Assembly (NCBI GenBank): GCA_019137255.1 | Contig: WPDH01000004.1 | Location: 310,001 to 374,000 of the forward strand | Length of the DNA stretch: 64,000 nt | Direction: 5' to 3' | DNA from: Corinectria fuckeliana | Taxonomy: Eukaryota > Ascomycota > Sordariomycetes > Hypocreales > Nectriaceae | Part shown: positions 11,249 through 22,539 of the stretch, in pieces | How the letters are laid out: each line of letters opens with the position of its first letter | Numbering within the stretch: position 1 is the first letter of the stretch | Notes under the pieces: generated by a model | The model's database searches: none | The model's input: only the letters and a program-made list of their open reading frames with translations | Told to the model about the DNA's origin: nothing | Position numbers and translations under genes: made by a program

Positions 11249-12220
11249 ATGCCGCCTCTCACTAGAATCTCGCTACGGGGACGCCGCAGACGCCAGATTG
11301 CCCAGAAACTGCAAGCAATACACCGAGTCGAGCCCACTGTGCTGCCCTCGCCGCCCAACCCAATCCAGATTGTCTGCATCTCAGACACGCACAACACGCG
11401 TCCGACTTTGCCTATTGGAGACGTCTTGGTCCATGCCGGCGATTTGACCGAGACCGGATCCTTTGACGAAATGCAAGCCGAGGTGAATTGGCTCGAAAGC
11501 CAACCACACCGGTACAAGATCTTCATTGCCGGGAACCATGACGTCTTGCTTGATGACGCCTTTCTTGCAAAGTATCCGGAGCGACGGTATGGTGCGACGA
11601 TGAGCAAAGAAGATCTAGATTGGGGCACCGTCAACTACCTCGAGGACAACTGCGTGACTCTCGAATTTCTCGAGCGAGACACAAGCAGTCGAAATAAAGA
11701 CCCTAGCCAAGCGCCAGGTCCTCGGAAACTCACAATATTTGGCAGCCCTTGGACACCACAGTATGGAGTCTCAGCCTTTCAATACCGGCCTGATGACGAA
11801 AGCCACTGGTCCTCTCGCTTCGCTTCTCTGGACGTGAAGCCAGACATTGTTGTCACCCATTCCCCACCGAAGCATCATCTCGACGCGCGAGACTTCCACC
11901 GAGCAGGATGTCCATACCTGGCGGAAGAGATCTCACGTGTGCGTCCACGACTTGCTGTCTTTGGCCACATCCACGTGTCGTACGGGCGCGAAGACGTCGT
12001 TCTGGATAGTGTGCAAAGAGGGTATGAAGAGGTCATGACTGGGTGGGCCGGCTGGGGGAGTGTTGTCTGGATGGCCATTCTCGTACTGTGGGCGAAGCTG
12101 AGATGGTTGTTTCAAGCACCAAAGGCTGAGGAAGAGAGAGCTACCATCTTTGTGAATGCAGCAGTGGTTGGCGGGTCAAACAACGACCTCAGAAACGATC
12201 CAATAGTAGTCAAATTATAG
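11249..12220 (+). CDS. Calcineurin-like metallophosphoesterase (MPPED-like)
   Basis: Single exon, 323 aa from the ATG at 11249 (MPPLTRISLRGRR). The open frame extends further upstream, but that stretch shows no conservation pattern. The five metallophosphoesterase blocks are present in order: ISDTHN (about residue 45), GDLTETG, GNHD, THSPPKHHLD and FGHIHVSYG. Spacing fits the small MPPED/UPF0046 phosphodiesterases, which use two metal ions to hydrolyse phosphodiesters, rather than PP2B phosphatases. Near the C-terminus, WAGWGSVVWMAILVLWAKLRWLF is hydrophobic and could be a membrane hairpin. It interrupts the usual end of the fold before FVNAAVVGGSN, the expected final strand. This insert is unusual for the family. 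Natural substrate unknown. Confidence 0.85.
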   Translation: MPPLTRISLRGRRRRQIAQKLQAIHRVEPTVLPSPPNPIQIVCISDTHNTRPTLPIGDVLVHAGDLTETGSFDEMQAEVNWLESQPHRYKIFIAGNHDVLLDDAFLAKYPERRYGATMSKEDLDWGTVNYLEDNCVTLEFLERDTSSRNKDPSQAPGPRKLTIFGSPWTPQYGVSAFQYRPDDESHWSSRFASLDVKPDIVVTHSPPKHHLDARDFHRAGCPYLAEEISRVRPRLAVFGHIHVSYGREDVVLDSVQRGYEEVMTGWAGWGSVVWMAILVLWAKLRWLFQAPKAEEERATIFVNAAVVGGSNNDLRNDPIVVKL

Positions 12221-12471
12221 CAACCACCCTCTTCACTATCTTTCAGTGTGCGCTGCGTAACTAACAGACTAACTCATATGATCATTGAGAGACGTGGTTC
12301 AATACCTCGAGGTTTGTGCGGGCTTCGGAGATAAGAGGCAGATAGCGTAAGCACACCGTCATGTAGCGTAAGCATCCTCACATAAGCCCTCACATTCATC
12401 AAACACCGTCATCACACCAGCCCTGGAAGACGACGCGACGTTTGATCTTGGCGAGACAACAGTCTCTCAGC
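12221..12471. other. Promoter region of the bZIP gene
   Basis: Short gap with repeated 'agcgtaagca(t/c)' and 'acaccgtcat' segments (12340-12415). No gene. Confidence 0.4.
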
Positions 12472-13888
12472 ATGGAATCAAGCAACGCTGAAAGCGTCCT
12501 TCCCCGGGTGAGACCTCAGCCCGGAAAGAAGCCTGTCTCGGCCGACCGGCGGGTGCAGAATCGCAAGGCCCAGAAAGCATACCCTACGTCCTCGTACAAA
12601 CTGACCCGGCTTCGCTTTGCTGATTTTCCTGATACCAGGTGACCGGAGGCGGGAGAAATTGCATGAGCTAGAGCGAAAGGTTGCCTCATTGGAGCGACTC
12701 CCTCCCGAGTCAGAGCAGGCGCAAGCAGTGCCACACGACTCACAGCCTAACCTTTCAGTATCCTCATCAACGCCCAATGAGACTCTACTTCCAGGCTCGG
12801 CTCAACGTCATTCCAACACACCGTCATCGTCTAGGGTTTATCGTTTCAACGAGGAGCTTCAGTGGAACTCTCTTGACCTGTGGCTACCCCCGACCTCGCC
12901 TGAGATCACTTCAACACAAACAGACGCTGGTGAAAATGGTCTGGTTTGGCCAGAAACGGATCCAAACCGTGGTGCTTTCACCTTTCTCAGCAACCTTGGA
13001 TCCGAAAATCCCTCTAGCATCCAGCATGATCCTGTGTCAGACATGTTTGGACAACCTTGTCCCCCTACAATTCAAGATCCTCCAGATGGTGTGGATGCGG
13101 TATCAACGTACCACAATATGGTAGAGCGCGGTCCGAAGACGATCCGTATCTTTCGCCCCGGTGGCAAGTCATTCTCGAGCACACCGAGGCTCGTTCGAGA
13201 TCTTTATTCATCTCTCCCTCAGACTACGCGACGTAACCTCCGGGAGCTAGCGAAAGACGGAGACTTTACTTTCGTGGATACCATACAATCCATACTGGGA
13301 CCAGCGTCTAGTCCTCATCCTGATCCGATGCAGCTGGCAAAGGAGCCTATTATGTACTCACCTTACCGTAACGTCCTACACATCGCACGATTCTCCTATT
13401 TTGCGGCCCTCTTTGCCAACTTTAGCTCTCTTGGCTTCGATTTCTCCGTGTTCCTCGACGAAAATAGCCCGTCTCCGTTCTGTGGCCAGTCTGTACTCTA
13501 CGGGAATGACAACGGCATCCCATCCCATCTCCGTCCCCTGCCCTTACAGCGCACTGTCCCGCACCATCCTTACATAGACTCGCTGCCGTTTCCCATGTTC
13601 CGACGCCGGGCTCTGGCGGCCTTAGCTGCAGACCCCCCTTTGCTAGACGAAGACGATCTGTGCATCGACCTGATGCTGAACGACGGGCTCGTCTGCTGGG
13701 GCTCAACAAACCAGCTCGGCATGGACCGCGGCACGCCATGGGACAGCCATAGCTGGGAAGCCAAGGAATGGTTCTTGCGGAAATGGTGGTGGCTCGTTGG
13801 CGGTCAAGAAGGCGAGCTTTGGCAGAGCTCTCAGTGGTGGGCATCGCAACGGGGAGAGAAAATTCGTATGCAGGAGCCAGTAAAGTAG
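12472..13888 (+). CDS. bZIP transcription factor with DUF3425 domain
   Basis: The start at 12472 (MESSNAESVLPRVRPQPGKK) leads into a basic region, DRRVQNRKAQKAY. An intron of about 50-60 nt (within 12580-12640, acceptor near CCAG at 12638) joins it to DRRREKLHELERKVASLERL, the start of the leucine zipper. The rest (to 13888) carries the DUF3425 domain of fungal bZIPs: HHPYIDSLPFPMFRRRALAA, DEDDLCIDLMLNDGLVCWG, and DSHSWEAKEWFLRKWWWLVG, ending RRGEKIRMQ-like. The product is about 450 aa. It should bind DNA as a dimer; such factors act in stress and secondary metabolism. The intron donor is not canonical in any frame I tried, so exon 1 may carry a base change or the intron may use a weak GT. 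The basic region itself is intact in sequence. Confidence 0.8.
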
Positions 13889-14587
13889 ACTTAGCCATCG
13901 ACTTCGGTAAGATTTGGCCGGGACAAAATGCTAGAAATTCCTGGACATGATCACTTTTATTTTGATTAATAGCCCTCATGGCTGTTCTCGAACTGAAACA
14001 TTAGTGGGGACGCCCTTGATGGTTGAAATGTCGATGCTAGCGTCATCACTGGCCTCTTTAACCTTGTTCCTGTTACTGAATAATCACGTCAGGTACTACT
14101 AGCAGGACGAGTAAGCAATACTCAACATCACCTACGTTGAGCGGCAGGCAAACAAGACGGACGTAGTCGGAAGTACAAGTCTCCCATCGTCAGCAGAGCA
14201 CGATAGACCTGTTTGCAAAATGGCTATAAAAACACCGCTTCATGGTCTAGTCACTGTATCATCTCGTCAATCTCAAGTCACACAAGGCAAACACCCAAAC
14301 ATCAATAATAATTCCACGACATGGCGCATTGTGTTTCTTGCTGATATGTTTGTGTTTGGAAGAATAGGGAATTAATTATGAATGCAGCGGGCAGATGTGA
14401 GAAGTCAGAAGTGGAGGGGACATTTGTGGGCGCGGATTATAGCTAATGTGATTTAGCGGCTGATGATTGGCTAGGTGCAAGTATAGAAACGCGAGAGGAG
14501 TTTTCAAGCTCCGTTGTTTGCAAATGTCAATCCAACCAAACAAGGAAACCTTTTACATTCTCCCATCAGTAACCTTCAGCTATACCA
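13889..14587. other. Intergenic with orphan TATA box
   Basis: Lies between the 3' ends of two convergent genes, yet contains a strong TATAAAA (14225-14231) and a CA-rich leader-like tract to an ATG at 14322. That ATG opens only a seven-codon frame, or 22 codons if a GTGTTT...TGCAG intron is used. No known product recognised. Confidence 0.35.
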
Positions 14588-15966
14588 TCACATGATCAAA
14601 AACCGAACTGCAAAGGCTACCAACCCTAGGTTCCCGGCTATGAGACTGTTTGCAGCACCAGTGGCCGCGGATGGACTAGCAGCAGATGTCGAAGCTGGTG
14701 TGCTACTACTCGATGCACTAGCCGTACTGCTCGACTGCTCAGAGTCATCGACCTGAACGACGGAATCAAGACTAGGAATGTGAGCACAAGCACGTTCGAA
14801 TGGAGGGAGGGAGAAGGTCTGCTCATCGGGAAGAACTAACATGTGAATGAGGCCATTGTTGGTGAGCACATTGGCCTCAATGACCTTGGCGTTATTGAAG
14901 TATATGTCGTTGTTCTTAATTTTGACGCGGATAGTCGATTTGTTCAAAGTCTCAAATACCATCCCATCTTCAAGGTAGTTTGTATATGTGACTTCCTTCA
15001 AGGTATGGGTTCTTTGAAAGGCTGGTCAGCACACTGTAACACCCAAGTGCAGTGGGGAGAGAGAGTAAAGTCGGCATCTTACAGCAGCGCTCCCGTAAGG
15101 TCGCCCTTGGAGAGTGTGGTCTGAGGATTCCCTGCCTCCTTGAAGGCTTTGGTCGACGGCGCAAGGCATGTCACGTTGGAGGACGCATCAAGGATTGGCC
15201 ACATGCCAGTCCTCTCCAGTGCCGTGTCGAGGGCGCTGAGTGTATGGCCCCCTGCGGAACGAACAGTCGTGGAGCAATTCCTCGGTGGTGCAAGAACACT
15301 GTCAGAATATGAGTATCATTTCCAAGTTCTTGAGTATGTGGGTCAGAGTCAAGCTCACCTGCCAACGATTTGGAAGGAGTTAACTTCCTTGGGTCCCCAG
15401 GAGCCATCGACAGCAGTCATCTCGGCATCTTGGGCGAGTCCCGATCTCAGCTTCACGGTCGGCCCAGCAGATTGTCTCTTCGCCTTGGTCGAATCGTTAG
15501 TCTGCGCCGTGGCAAACAGAACCTGTCCACCGGCACTCCGCCCGAACTGCTGCTTGAGCTCTGGACCAGCACTTCGATTGTTGAACTGTTCCCCTTGAAG
15601 CAAAGTCGGGACTGACAAGCCTCTAGGGCCCGCAAAGTCTGATCCCTTCAGTGAGGCTACCATTACATGGTATTGAAAGAAAACTTGGACATCTTCGGCT
15701 TTAAGGTCTGTAAGGCTTGAGACTCCGGATGAAGAGAGATACTTGGCAATGGCGTCGTCCGTGGGGACAAGAACCGTTATATTTGTTGACTTCTTGGAGA
15801 GAGCCGTAGTAAAAGCATATGGAGACGCGGCAAGCAATGAGCCAAAAAGGGAGAGGGCAGGGTATTGACTGATGGCGCTTGCCAACTCGTCTGCAGTAGC
15901 TTGGGCATCCGTCAGTACAAATAGTACAAGACTGGCCAGCGTGCCAAGCAAAGCGAAGCGCATCAT
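14588..15966 (-). CDS. GPI-anchored fasciclin (FAS1) domain protein
   Basis: Four exons join cleanly: 15966-15359, 15235-15083, 15011-14841, 14771-14588 (371 aa, length divisible by three). The signal peptide is MMRFALLGTLASLVLFVLTDAQA. The first FAS1 half contains NITVLVPTDDAIAKYLSSSG and FQYHVMVASLKGSDF. The second begins ALDTALERTGMWPILDASSN and holds TCLAPSTKAFKEAGNP. It ends with the FAS1 H2 signature VIEANVLTNNGLIHILDSVV. A Ser-rich stalk (SEQSSSTASASSSSTP) precedes a hydrophobic tail (SLIAGNLGLVAFAVRFLIM) typical of GPI attachment. Expected location is the plasma membrane or wall, with a role in adhesion. Introns have regular donors (GTGAGC, GTAAGA, GTTAGT). The upstream ATG giving MTSEYNLSNII is less likely because it pushes the signal peptide inward. 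Confidence 0.9.
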
Positions 15967-17033
15967 GAGCGTGGAAATGACTTGGATCGTTGCGATAAAC
16001 ACGGGAGGGATAATATTCGAAAGGTTATACTCACTAGTCACGACTCACGATGGAAAACTTGGAAAACGGTCCCTTTGGGACCCTGCTAGAATTCAAGGCT
16101 GCGTAACCGGCTAGCACTTTTCTAAACCCAGCGGAGTCGAGGAAAAGCCCGCAGAGCCTCCCTTCTTAGTACCGACAAATAGGAACTACGCAGGTCAGCC
16201 GCAATGGAGGCTGTCAGCGGGCTCCCCGCACTTATGACGAGGTGTTGATAATAACCCAGGCCGATGGAGGCGGTGCTCGTCTGAAAATGTATTTCTTTGC
16301 AAAATGGTGGCATGTAGCTGAAAACTGTGCAACAATGCCATTGGAAGCCTCGTTCCCTAAGCCACGGAGGAGTGGAAGGAATTCTACTAGTCTGTTTTTA
16401 AGGTCAAATGAGGCCCCCAAAGGCTCTAAGCGACGCTTGTGAATGCGCCTAAATTCTTACCTGCATCAGCCAGGCGCATTGACACGCCGTGGAGGGGACC
16501 GTCAAGCTCCCCGCATCTAGTCAGTTGTCCCTACAGTCACAAGAGCGTTCATGGTCACAGCACTGCCCGGAAGGACCCTATATATAAAGGACGATACCTA
16601 AAGCTCTAACGATAGAGACTTCCCTAGTTAGTGAGGCCGTTGGCGTGGAAAGAGTGGAAATGTGTTTTATAGGAAAAACAGCTGTATACATATGACCAAT
16701 AGTCCCTCTGGTTTGATGATGCCGTCAAGTTAGCATGACCAGTGGATTTAAGTTGGTCCGTAGAGACTGGCATAATTGAGGAGATGTTCACCTAGCAGGC
16801 TATCAGCCAGGCCAGTACAAGATGAAAGGGGAGAATCAGACGAGGACGAGGCGTCACCAATGCTAGAGCACCTCCGATGATGGCACTACTGGAAGAGCTA
16901 TGAAGAGAAGGACATGCGTTTGAAGAAGTTGAATATAATCTCTCCTTGTGACTCAGTTGGCCATTGACTTGTTTCTATACCCCCCCAGGCCATGTCCTGA
17001 CAGCCCTGCCTTCACAAAGTGTTTGCTCGAGGA
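15967..17033. other. Intergenic with orphan TATA box
   Basis: About 1.07 kb with no supported gene. A strong plus-strand TATATAAA lies at 16581-16588 but no coding frame follows within 450 bases. The short frames at 16122-16442 look random. Confidence 0.45.
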
Positions 17034-18556
17034 TTAGTCTGCCTCATTGTCAGAATCCAAGAGCCTTCTCTCCTCATCTGTGATCGGTTTCCTTTGCTCC
17101 ACTGACGCCCTCTTCTGTACGCTAACCCAAACGGCTGCGCCAATAATCAACGCACTTCCAAGAAAGCTTGTCAGTGGCGGCGTAGTTCCCCAGACAACGC
17201 GCTCAATGATCAGGGCGAAGACCATTTGAGTGTACTGTTCACTTGTTAGTAGACAGCAACGACCTGCTTTGGTATCCGCAGGGAACCTACGATAAGATTG
17301 GTTGCTCTGCCTGCTTTTTCCCTCTGCAGTCCCTCCGTCAAAAGTACCTGGAGCAAGAAGCCTGAGATTCCAATGGAAGCAAGAAGAGCCCTACACGAGT
17401 CAACTGTAAGCAGCCTTCTGTGTTTTGTTCCAGTGAAGAGCCTCATACCATTGTACGGGGGTTCGGGGTATCTCGAAATGAAGATCCGGATGGATCATGA
17501 TGATCAAGAATGAGCTGACGGTAGCCAAGGTAGCAAAATAATTGACACTGACTAGCGAATGCGCTCGCTTCCCTATTACGCGGATGGTGGCGTAGGCAGT
17601 CGCCGCTGCAAAAGATCCCAATATCGCACAAGCGACAGCGATGGAACGCTCGGTAGGGTTGGCCTCAACTGGAGGAAGTATACCTCCTTGAAGGTCGGCG
17701 CTGAGACGTGACGCATGTGTGCTGAGAGACTGGGAAGATGGACTGCCAGCATCATGGCTTGCGAACAGGAAACTCGGTCGAGCAATAAATAAGACACCCA
17801 CAAATGCGAGTAAGCCAGCGGCAGCTTCTTTGAGCGTGAATGGTTCCTGGTTGGGAATCTTCAGTAAGTGGTCCACTACTGGACGCATAAATCCGACTTA
17901 CGTTGAGAGCAACCCAACAGACGAAGGCCGTCAGCGTGGGGACAAGAAACGTGATAACTGTGGCGTCCGATATTTCGAGATATGAAAGCGAGTCTGTCCC
18001 AATGTGTCAGGTCACGTTCAACTATCGCAATGCGTGGGAAGATGTACAGTATAGACCGAAAAGTCCCGTCGAGCCCGCGATGCCCCGAATGACGAGCAGA
18101 ACTCTGACGCCGCGTTGGCCCAAAGGGAAGTCTGGCACTTGCTTATACCACATATACAGGGATCCGATTACGGCCGTGGTCAACATGCGAACAAAGATGA
18201 TCTGCAGTGCGTGGAACTTTGTCTCGAAGCCCGTCTCCAGTAGTCTTGTTGTCATGGACATCTGCCCTGTCAACACTCACAGCTCGTTCTGGGAGACGAC
18301 TTATAGCCTGCGCACTTACAATAGAAGCAAACATCTGAGCCAGAAATACAAAGAAAAGGCCAATATTCTTCATGTAAAAAGTCTTCAGCTTGGTCCAAAT
18401 TTTATCGTTTGGACTCTCATCACCGCGTGCCTCCACATTTGAATCACCGCCAGAGACGGGAGTGGGCACAGCATCGCCTGCGCTGGGTAGCACTGGTTCC
18501 GGTGACTCGGAGGCACCTGGCTTTGCAGCCGATGGCTTCACTGTTCCATACGACAT
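17034..18556 (-). CDS. DMT-superfamily (EamA) membrane transporter
   Basis: The start at 18556 (MSYGTVKPSAAKPGASESPE) gives a cytosolic Ser/Pro-rich N-terminus. TM1 starts at FYMKNIGLFFVFLAQMFASI, and an intron to MSMTTRLLETGFETKF follows. Further exons carry VRMLTTAVIGSLYMWYKQVP, SYLEISDATVITFLVPTLTA, EAAAGLLAFVGVLFIARPSF, ACAILGSFAAATAYATIRVI, GISGFLLQVLLTEGL and TPPLTSFLGSALIIGAAVWV, ending at 17034. This is the ten-helix, two-EamA-repeat layout of SLC35G-like drug/metabolite transporters. There are at least five introns, all short, with GTAAGT/GTACAT/GTATGA donors. Between the repeats is a Ser/His-rich loop (SHDAGSPSSQSLSTHASRLS). The C-terminus is acidic and charged. Substrate cannot be inferred. 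Exon edges near 17290-17390 were not fixed to the base. Confidence 0.85.
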
Positions 18557-19839
18557 GTCTGGAATATGCCGAGAAAGCTAAGGCGTGTTGTGAGCTTTTC
18601 TGTTTCTGATTTGTTTTTCTTAGCGGATATTCGTAGTGATAAATTTCTTCTTCGCTTGCGGGGTAATTATGTTCCATACCAGCCGGTTCTAGGGATTTCT
18701 AGTGATTAATAATCCAGCATGACTGTGAGTAGACTATGTGATTTCTCACTAGAGATTATGTTAGATCCGATCTTAGAATGCTGTAGAATAGGTTATGCGT
18801 TGTAAGTGCTGGGGTCGAAAAGCGGTATTTGAACAGGAAAATTCCTTTCAACAAAGGACATTGTGATCTTGTTTTGCCCCCTTGCCCCCTAATGCTGTAG
18901 GTCTACTAGGTGCTATTTAGAAGGTGGAGTAGAGGAGCAGGACCTGGCGGATCTAGAAAGCAATGAGAAAATCAACTGAATACTAGCAAAATAATGAGGA
19001 AATGCACAACTCGAGCAGATCATTATAGCTACTTTAAACTAAGAATATGCAATGCAATATGTCTAGAGCAACTAACATATTTTAATTCTTGTAAGACAAC
19101 GCTATGCTTGTGACGAATGACTTCAGGCAACCCCTATAGAACACCTTCTTATTACCCCTAATGTGCCTGTGCAAATGAGACGAGATCAGGCTATCATCAC
19201 TGATTTAGATGAGCGAAGAAGCATACACCGGGTGAATCAGAGATGGCGCACATGTCACCACTCTGGCACGCTCGACGCATATGCGGCATCATCCTAACCA
19301 GCGACAGGCAGTCCTGAGACCCGTGCATTATCTCGGCCTTCTTTATTGCAGCGCATGACGCATCCAGCCCAGCAGAAGGGCCTGCTTACATGTCCAGACC
19401 GCGTTAGGTCGGGGGGGGGGGGCTATTCACGGCCTCGTTTGGAAACTCTGCGAGGAATGGATAAATTTTTTATACAGAACACCAAGAGCTTGTGAGGATT
19501 ATTTACCGAATCCACTTCATCTTGTTTTTGAGGGTGATGGGGATCTGTTCTGACGAGCATAGTATTTTGTCGAGCAACATGCCGCGGGAATGATATTCCA
19601 GGAGAAATCCACAGACCACGGGCTCTTAGTCGCTTTTTGGCGGTCCTCATCACCAAGCAAGTAAGGTAGTTAGGCAGGTAGCCATCTGATTAAGAGAACA
19701 GGCTGGCAGTCTGACGTACGTGTTGTGCTCGAGGTACCTTCACCGACAGTCTACAAATCTGGCAAGTAGTCTACTTGGGAATTTATACTTACCTATTCAG
19801 TGTTCACCGTGAATTCCATCTAACTATCTATCCCTCGCA
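18557..19839. other. Intergenic, AT-rich, with poly-G tract
   Basis: About 1.3 kb with no supported gene; 18680-19130 is clearly AT-rich. A run of 12 G lies at 19411-19422. Short frames at 19423-19656 have no homology signal. Confidence 0.5.
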
Positions 19840-20683
19840 ATGGTAGCCCAACCCGACTCTAACATGGCCAAGGTTGCGGCTTTGGTCGGCATATTTGTCC
19901 AAGAGGGAACCTTCCAATTGACCACTCGTATCGCACCCGTCTTTCCGGAGCTTGAAGACGCTTTTGATGGGAATGGCTCCCAGATGACCATTGTAAACCT
20001 CCTGTTGCATCGCTCCGGCGTTGCTTGCGGTGACGGCCTGTTGGCTACAGCGAGCGGGAAACGTACTCCTTTCCCAGTCTACCGGCATCCACACCTGGAC
20101 GTTGCAGCCCGTCATTCGGGACTTCAGAACCGACTGTCTGTACAACTTTGGCTACGACATACTCGGTCGCGCCATCGAGAAGTTGTCCGGCAAGAGTCGG
20201 GGCACAAACCTCAAGGAGAGCCTGTTTGGGCCACCTGGAACGTCCCAGACGTGGGCCCAAGACATCCCAAACAACACCAACGCTGCCAAGGCATACTTCA
20301 CACTCGACGATACCTCGTCTCCGCTATGCCACTAGTCGGTCAAGCTGCGCCGTCTCGCTTGGCCGCGTATCATGGCGGCAGCATGCAGGCGTCACCACAG
20401 CCGTCTGTATTTTGCCCGAGACAGAGACAACCGTCTTGAAACGACCTTGGAAGAGAAGCGCGAGAAGAGTAACAAGCCTTTGGAGCTCAAGGCCTACACC
20501 AGCCGATACTAGAATAGCATCAAGAGATCGCACATTGACGTCACCGTCCATGACGACGACGGGTGGTTCTACGTGACCTCTCAGGGCATAGAAAGCGAGA
20601 TGTACAAGTTGAAATGCTATCATCACCACGACTGGGTGTGGAACGCGCCTCGCAACGAGACGGCGAAGCAGGGGCGCTCCTAG
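19840..20683 (+). pseudogene. Beta-lactamase-family serine hydrolase relic 1
   Basis: Pieces of a class C beta-lactamase-like hydrolase follow in order through all three frames: AALVGIFVQEGTFQLTTRIA and NGSQMTIVNLLLHRSGVACG; then CLYNFGYDILGRAIEKLSGK (YxN catalytic motif); then ESLFGPPGTSQTWAQDIPNN; a fragment with HAGVTTAVCILPETETTVL; and a C-terminal lipocalin-like end, LELKAYTSRY-stop-NSIK, then DDDGWFYVTSQGIESEMYKL and the stop at 20681. The N-terminus with the SxxK nucleophile is missing or damaged. At least three frameshifts, an internal deletion and a TAG at about 20510 (where the family has Trp) kill it. Fungal members are often cluster-associated hydrolases. A second relic of the same family is at 26520. 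Confidence 0.8.
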
Positions 20684-20913
20684 ACTCGACCCTGTGTCTC
20701 TTACACGGTAGAGTTCGATTGCGACGTAGGGGAAGCGGCTAAGTCGTTACGGCGGATGTACGACGCGGAGCATGAGGCAGCAAGTGTTTTTGTGTTGGGA
20801 GAAGTGTCTCGCTGGCTAAATGTAGCATGGCTGGCCAACCCATGTTGCTATGTCGGGGCCGAAGATATAAGGGGTAATAATTCGCCCGTCTTGCAGATGT
20901 ATAGACTGCCAAT

Positions 20914-20999
20914 ATTGTCACATTCAGTATTCAGGCCAGCTTAGCACTTAGCATCAGCGTATTGCGCATTGCATTTTGCTATGACTGGAAAATGCAATA
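20914..20999 (+). repeat. 86-bp inverted repeat, copy A (partner 27526-27611)
   Basis: The reverse complement of 27526-27611 matches this stretch over 86 bases with four differences, three of them transitions. Similarity stops abruptly at both ends. Inside it, ATTGCATTTT and AAAATGCAAT (10-base arms, 11-base loop) form a perfect hairpin at the right end. No coding content. Either two copies of a small non-autonomous element in opposite orientation, or remnants of the ends of a larger unit. Confidence 0.75.
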
Positions 21000-21717
21000 A
21001 ATACTGAAGCCACGAACGGGTTGTAAGATGCCTCGGTGCTTCCGCGTCAAAACTGAGAAGCTGCCTCAAACCTCACTTACAATCCTTTCTCACTAAGTCG
21101 CAGGTGGGGAAGATAACTCATCGTTGATGTGTAGTGTGCTGGATCATTATTCCGCACAACGCGATCAAGTGATGTAAGTCATAATTTGGGACGGCCCTTG
21201 TTCGTAAGCACGATACCCGATGCTGTACCCCAGCGAGGGGACAATACTTCGGGTTGGCAACTGCTTGGTCGCATGTCCTAGGGTTAAACCTGAGTATCAA
21301 GTTGGCTAGCGCACAATACACAACGCTGCGATATGTACCCAGATCGTCTTCTCTTTTCTCTAGCTACTGGTAGACCATTTTCGCTTATGCCGGCGTAGGA
21401 AAAGAGAACTAGATAGTAATCTAGGCTACCCATAGATAGTATTTTGGAACACCTGTATCAGGTCAATCCGCCGACTCGGCCAATGGTGCTACACGGATCT
21501 ACGCAGGCGCCCCTATGCCATCATGGTATTTTAGCTAAGGTTCCATCGGCCTCGTGGCTGAAACATGGGGAGTGGACATCTCGCCACGGCAGCTGTAACT
21601 TGACATGCAAATACAAGATTACGGATTCTCACACTTTCTCTGGGACGATCATCTATGCTTTTTTGTCAGTGCCTAGTATTTCTGGCCAGCTCGTAGCGAG
21701 TATAATGTTTTCCAAGG
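21000..21717. other. Intergenic
   Basis: No gene supported in either strand. Low-complexity or regulatory features not evident. Confidence 0.5.
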
Positions 21718-22539
21718 TTACGAAAGACTCTTCACCTCCTCGTATGTGGTTCTCAGCCAGGCATGCAAATGCTCCAAAGCCTTCTGATCGCATTCAATCG
21801 ACGACTTATCAAAGGTAGCGACCGCATCTCCTTCCCAATCGCCCACACAGCCACCCTTCTTCAGCTCCGTTCCAAATGGATGGCACGTGTCGAAGTCTAT
21901 CAAGACAGCCTCTCCTTCGCTCGTAAACATCACGTTTAGGGGATTCAGGTCGTTATGTGCCAGTCCCAGGCCATGGAGATGTTCAAGGCCAGCTCTGATG
22001 AGCTTGACGCAGCGATCGCGCGCGCCGAGGTCAAAGGATACCGGGTCATGTGCATGCTCGAATAGAGTACGCTCGTACTTGAGGAGGGCGAGCCCTGTGA
22101 TGCGTCTATCTTTGCCAACAATACAGCCAAGGGACTTGGCTAGAACAGGATGGGGATGTTCACGCAGAGTTTCGTAGATCTCGGCTTCATGCAAGAGCCT
22201 CTGTGCGATGTCATCCTTGCACTCGACCGAATAGATGCTGAGATCAGGCACCTTGACATAGATCTCCGGAGCTCGGGTAAGCCGCGAAGGAAACGGCGGG
22301 TAAATGTCCTCTCGAGGAATAAGAGAGAGGTCCTTGAGGATGGCGTCTTTGTCTAGCTTGTCTTCTCGAACTGTGGTGGTTCCGTGGTAGGCCGTGTCGC
22401 CCTCGATAGCTACGATGGCAGTGTGCGAAAAGACGAGCTTGGGATCTTCCCCGTCAATGTGCTTCCAGACTTCATTGGCCGAAAACGATCTCTGAGAAGC
22501 TGCGCAATAGTTCATGGTAGCAGTAGAAGCTGTAGCCAC
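21718..22539 (-). CDS. Protein kinase-like (atypical) protein
   Basis: Intronless, 273 aa from 22539 (MATASTATMNYCAASQRSFS); an in-frame second ATG (MNYCAASQ) eight codons later is an equally good start. The N-lobe is irregular, with no clear glycine loop, but VKVPDLSIYSVECKDDIAQR and LLHEAEIYETLREHPHPVLA resemble the beta3-lysine and alphaC region. The C-lobe has the catalytic loop HNDLNPLNVMF (H-x-D-L-x(4)-N). The metal-binding motif reads LIDFDTCHPFG, DFD rather than DFG. FDLGARDRCVKLIRAGLEHL and WEGDAVATFDKSSI follow. This matches the small, lineage-expanded fungal kinase-like proteins that respond to no known pathway. Activity is possible since the Asp, Asn and Asp are all present. Substrate unknown. 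Confidence 0.75.
   Translation of the reverse strand: MATASTATMNYCAASQRSFSANEVWKHIDGEDPKLVFSHTAIVAIEGDTAYHGTTTVREDKLDKDAILKDLSLIPREDIYPPFPSRLTRAPEIYVKVPDLSIYSVECKDDIAQRLLHEAEIYETLREHPHPVLAKSLGCIVGKDRRITGLALLKYERTLFEHAHDPVSFDLGARDRCVKLIRAGLEHLHGLGLAHNDLNPLNVMFTSEGEAVLIDFDTCHPFGTELKKGGCVGDWEGDAVATFDKSSIECDQKALEHLHAWLRTTYEEVKSLS

Noticed and set aside
19411..19422. Poly-G run as telomeric or origin sequence
   Set aside because: Single homopolymer with no TTAGGG units nearby.
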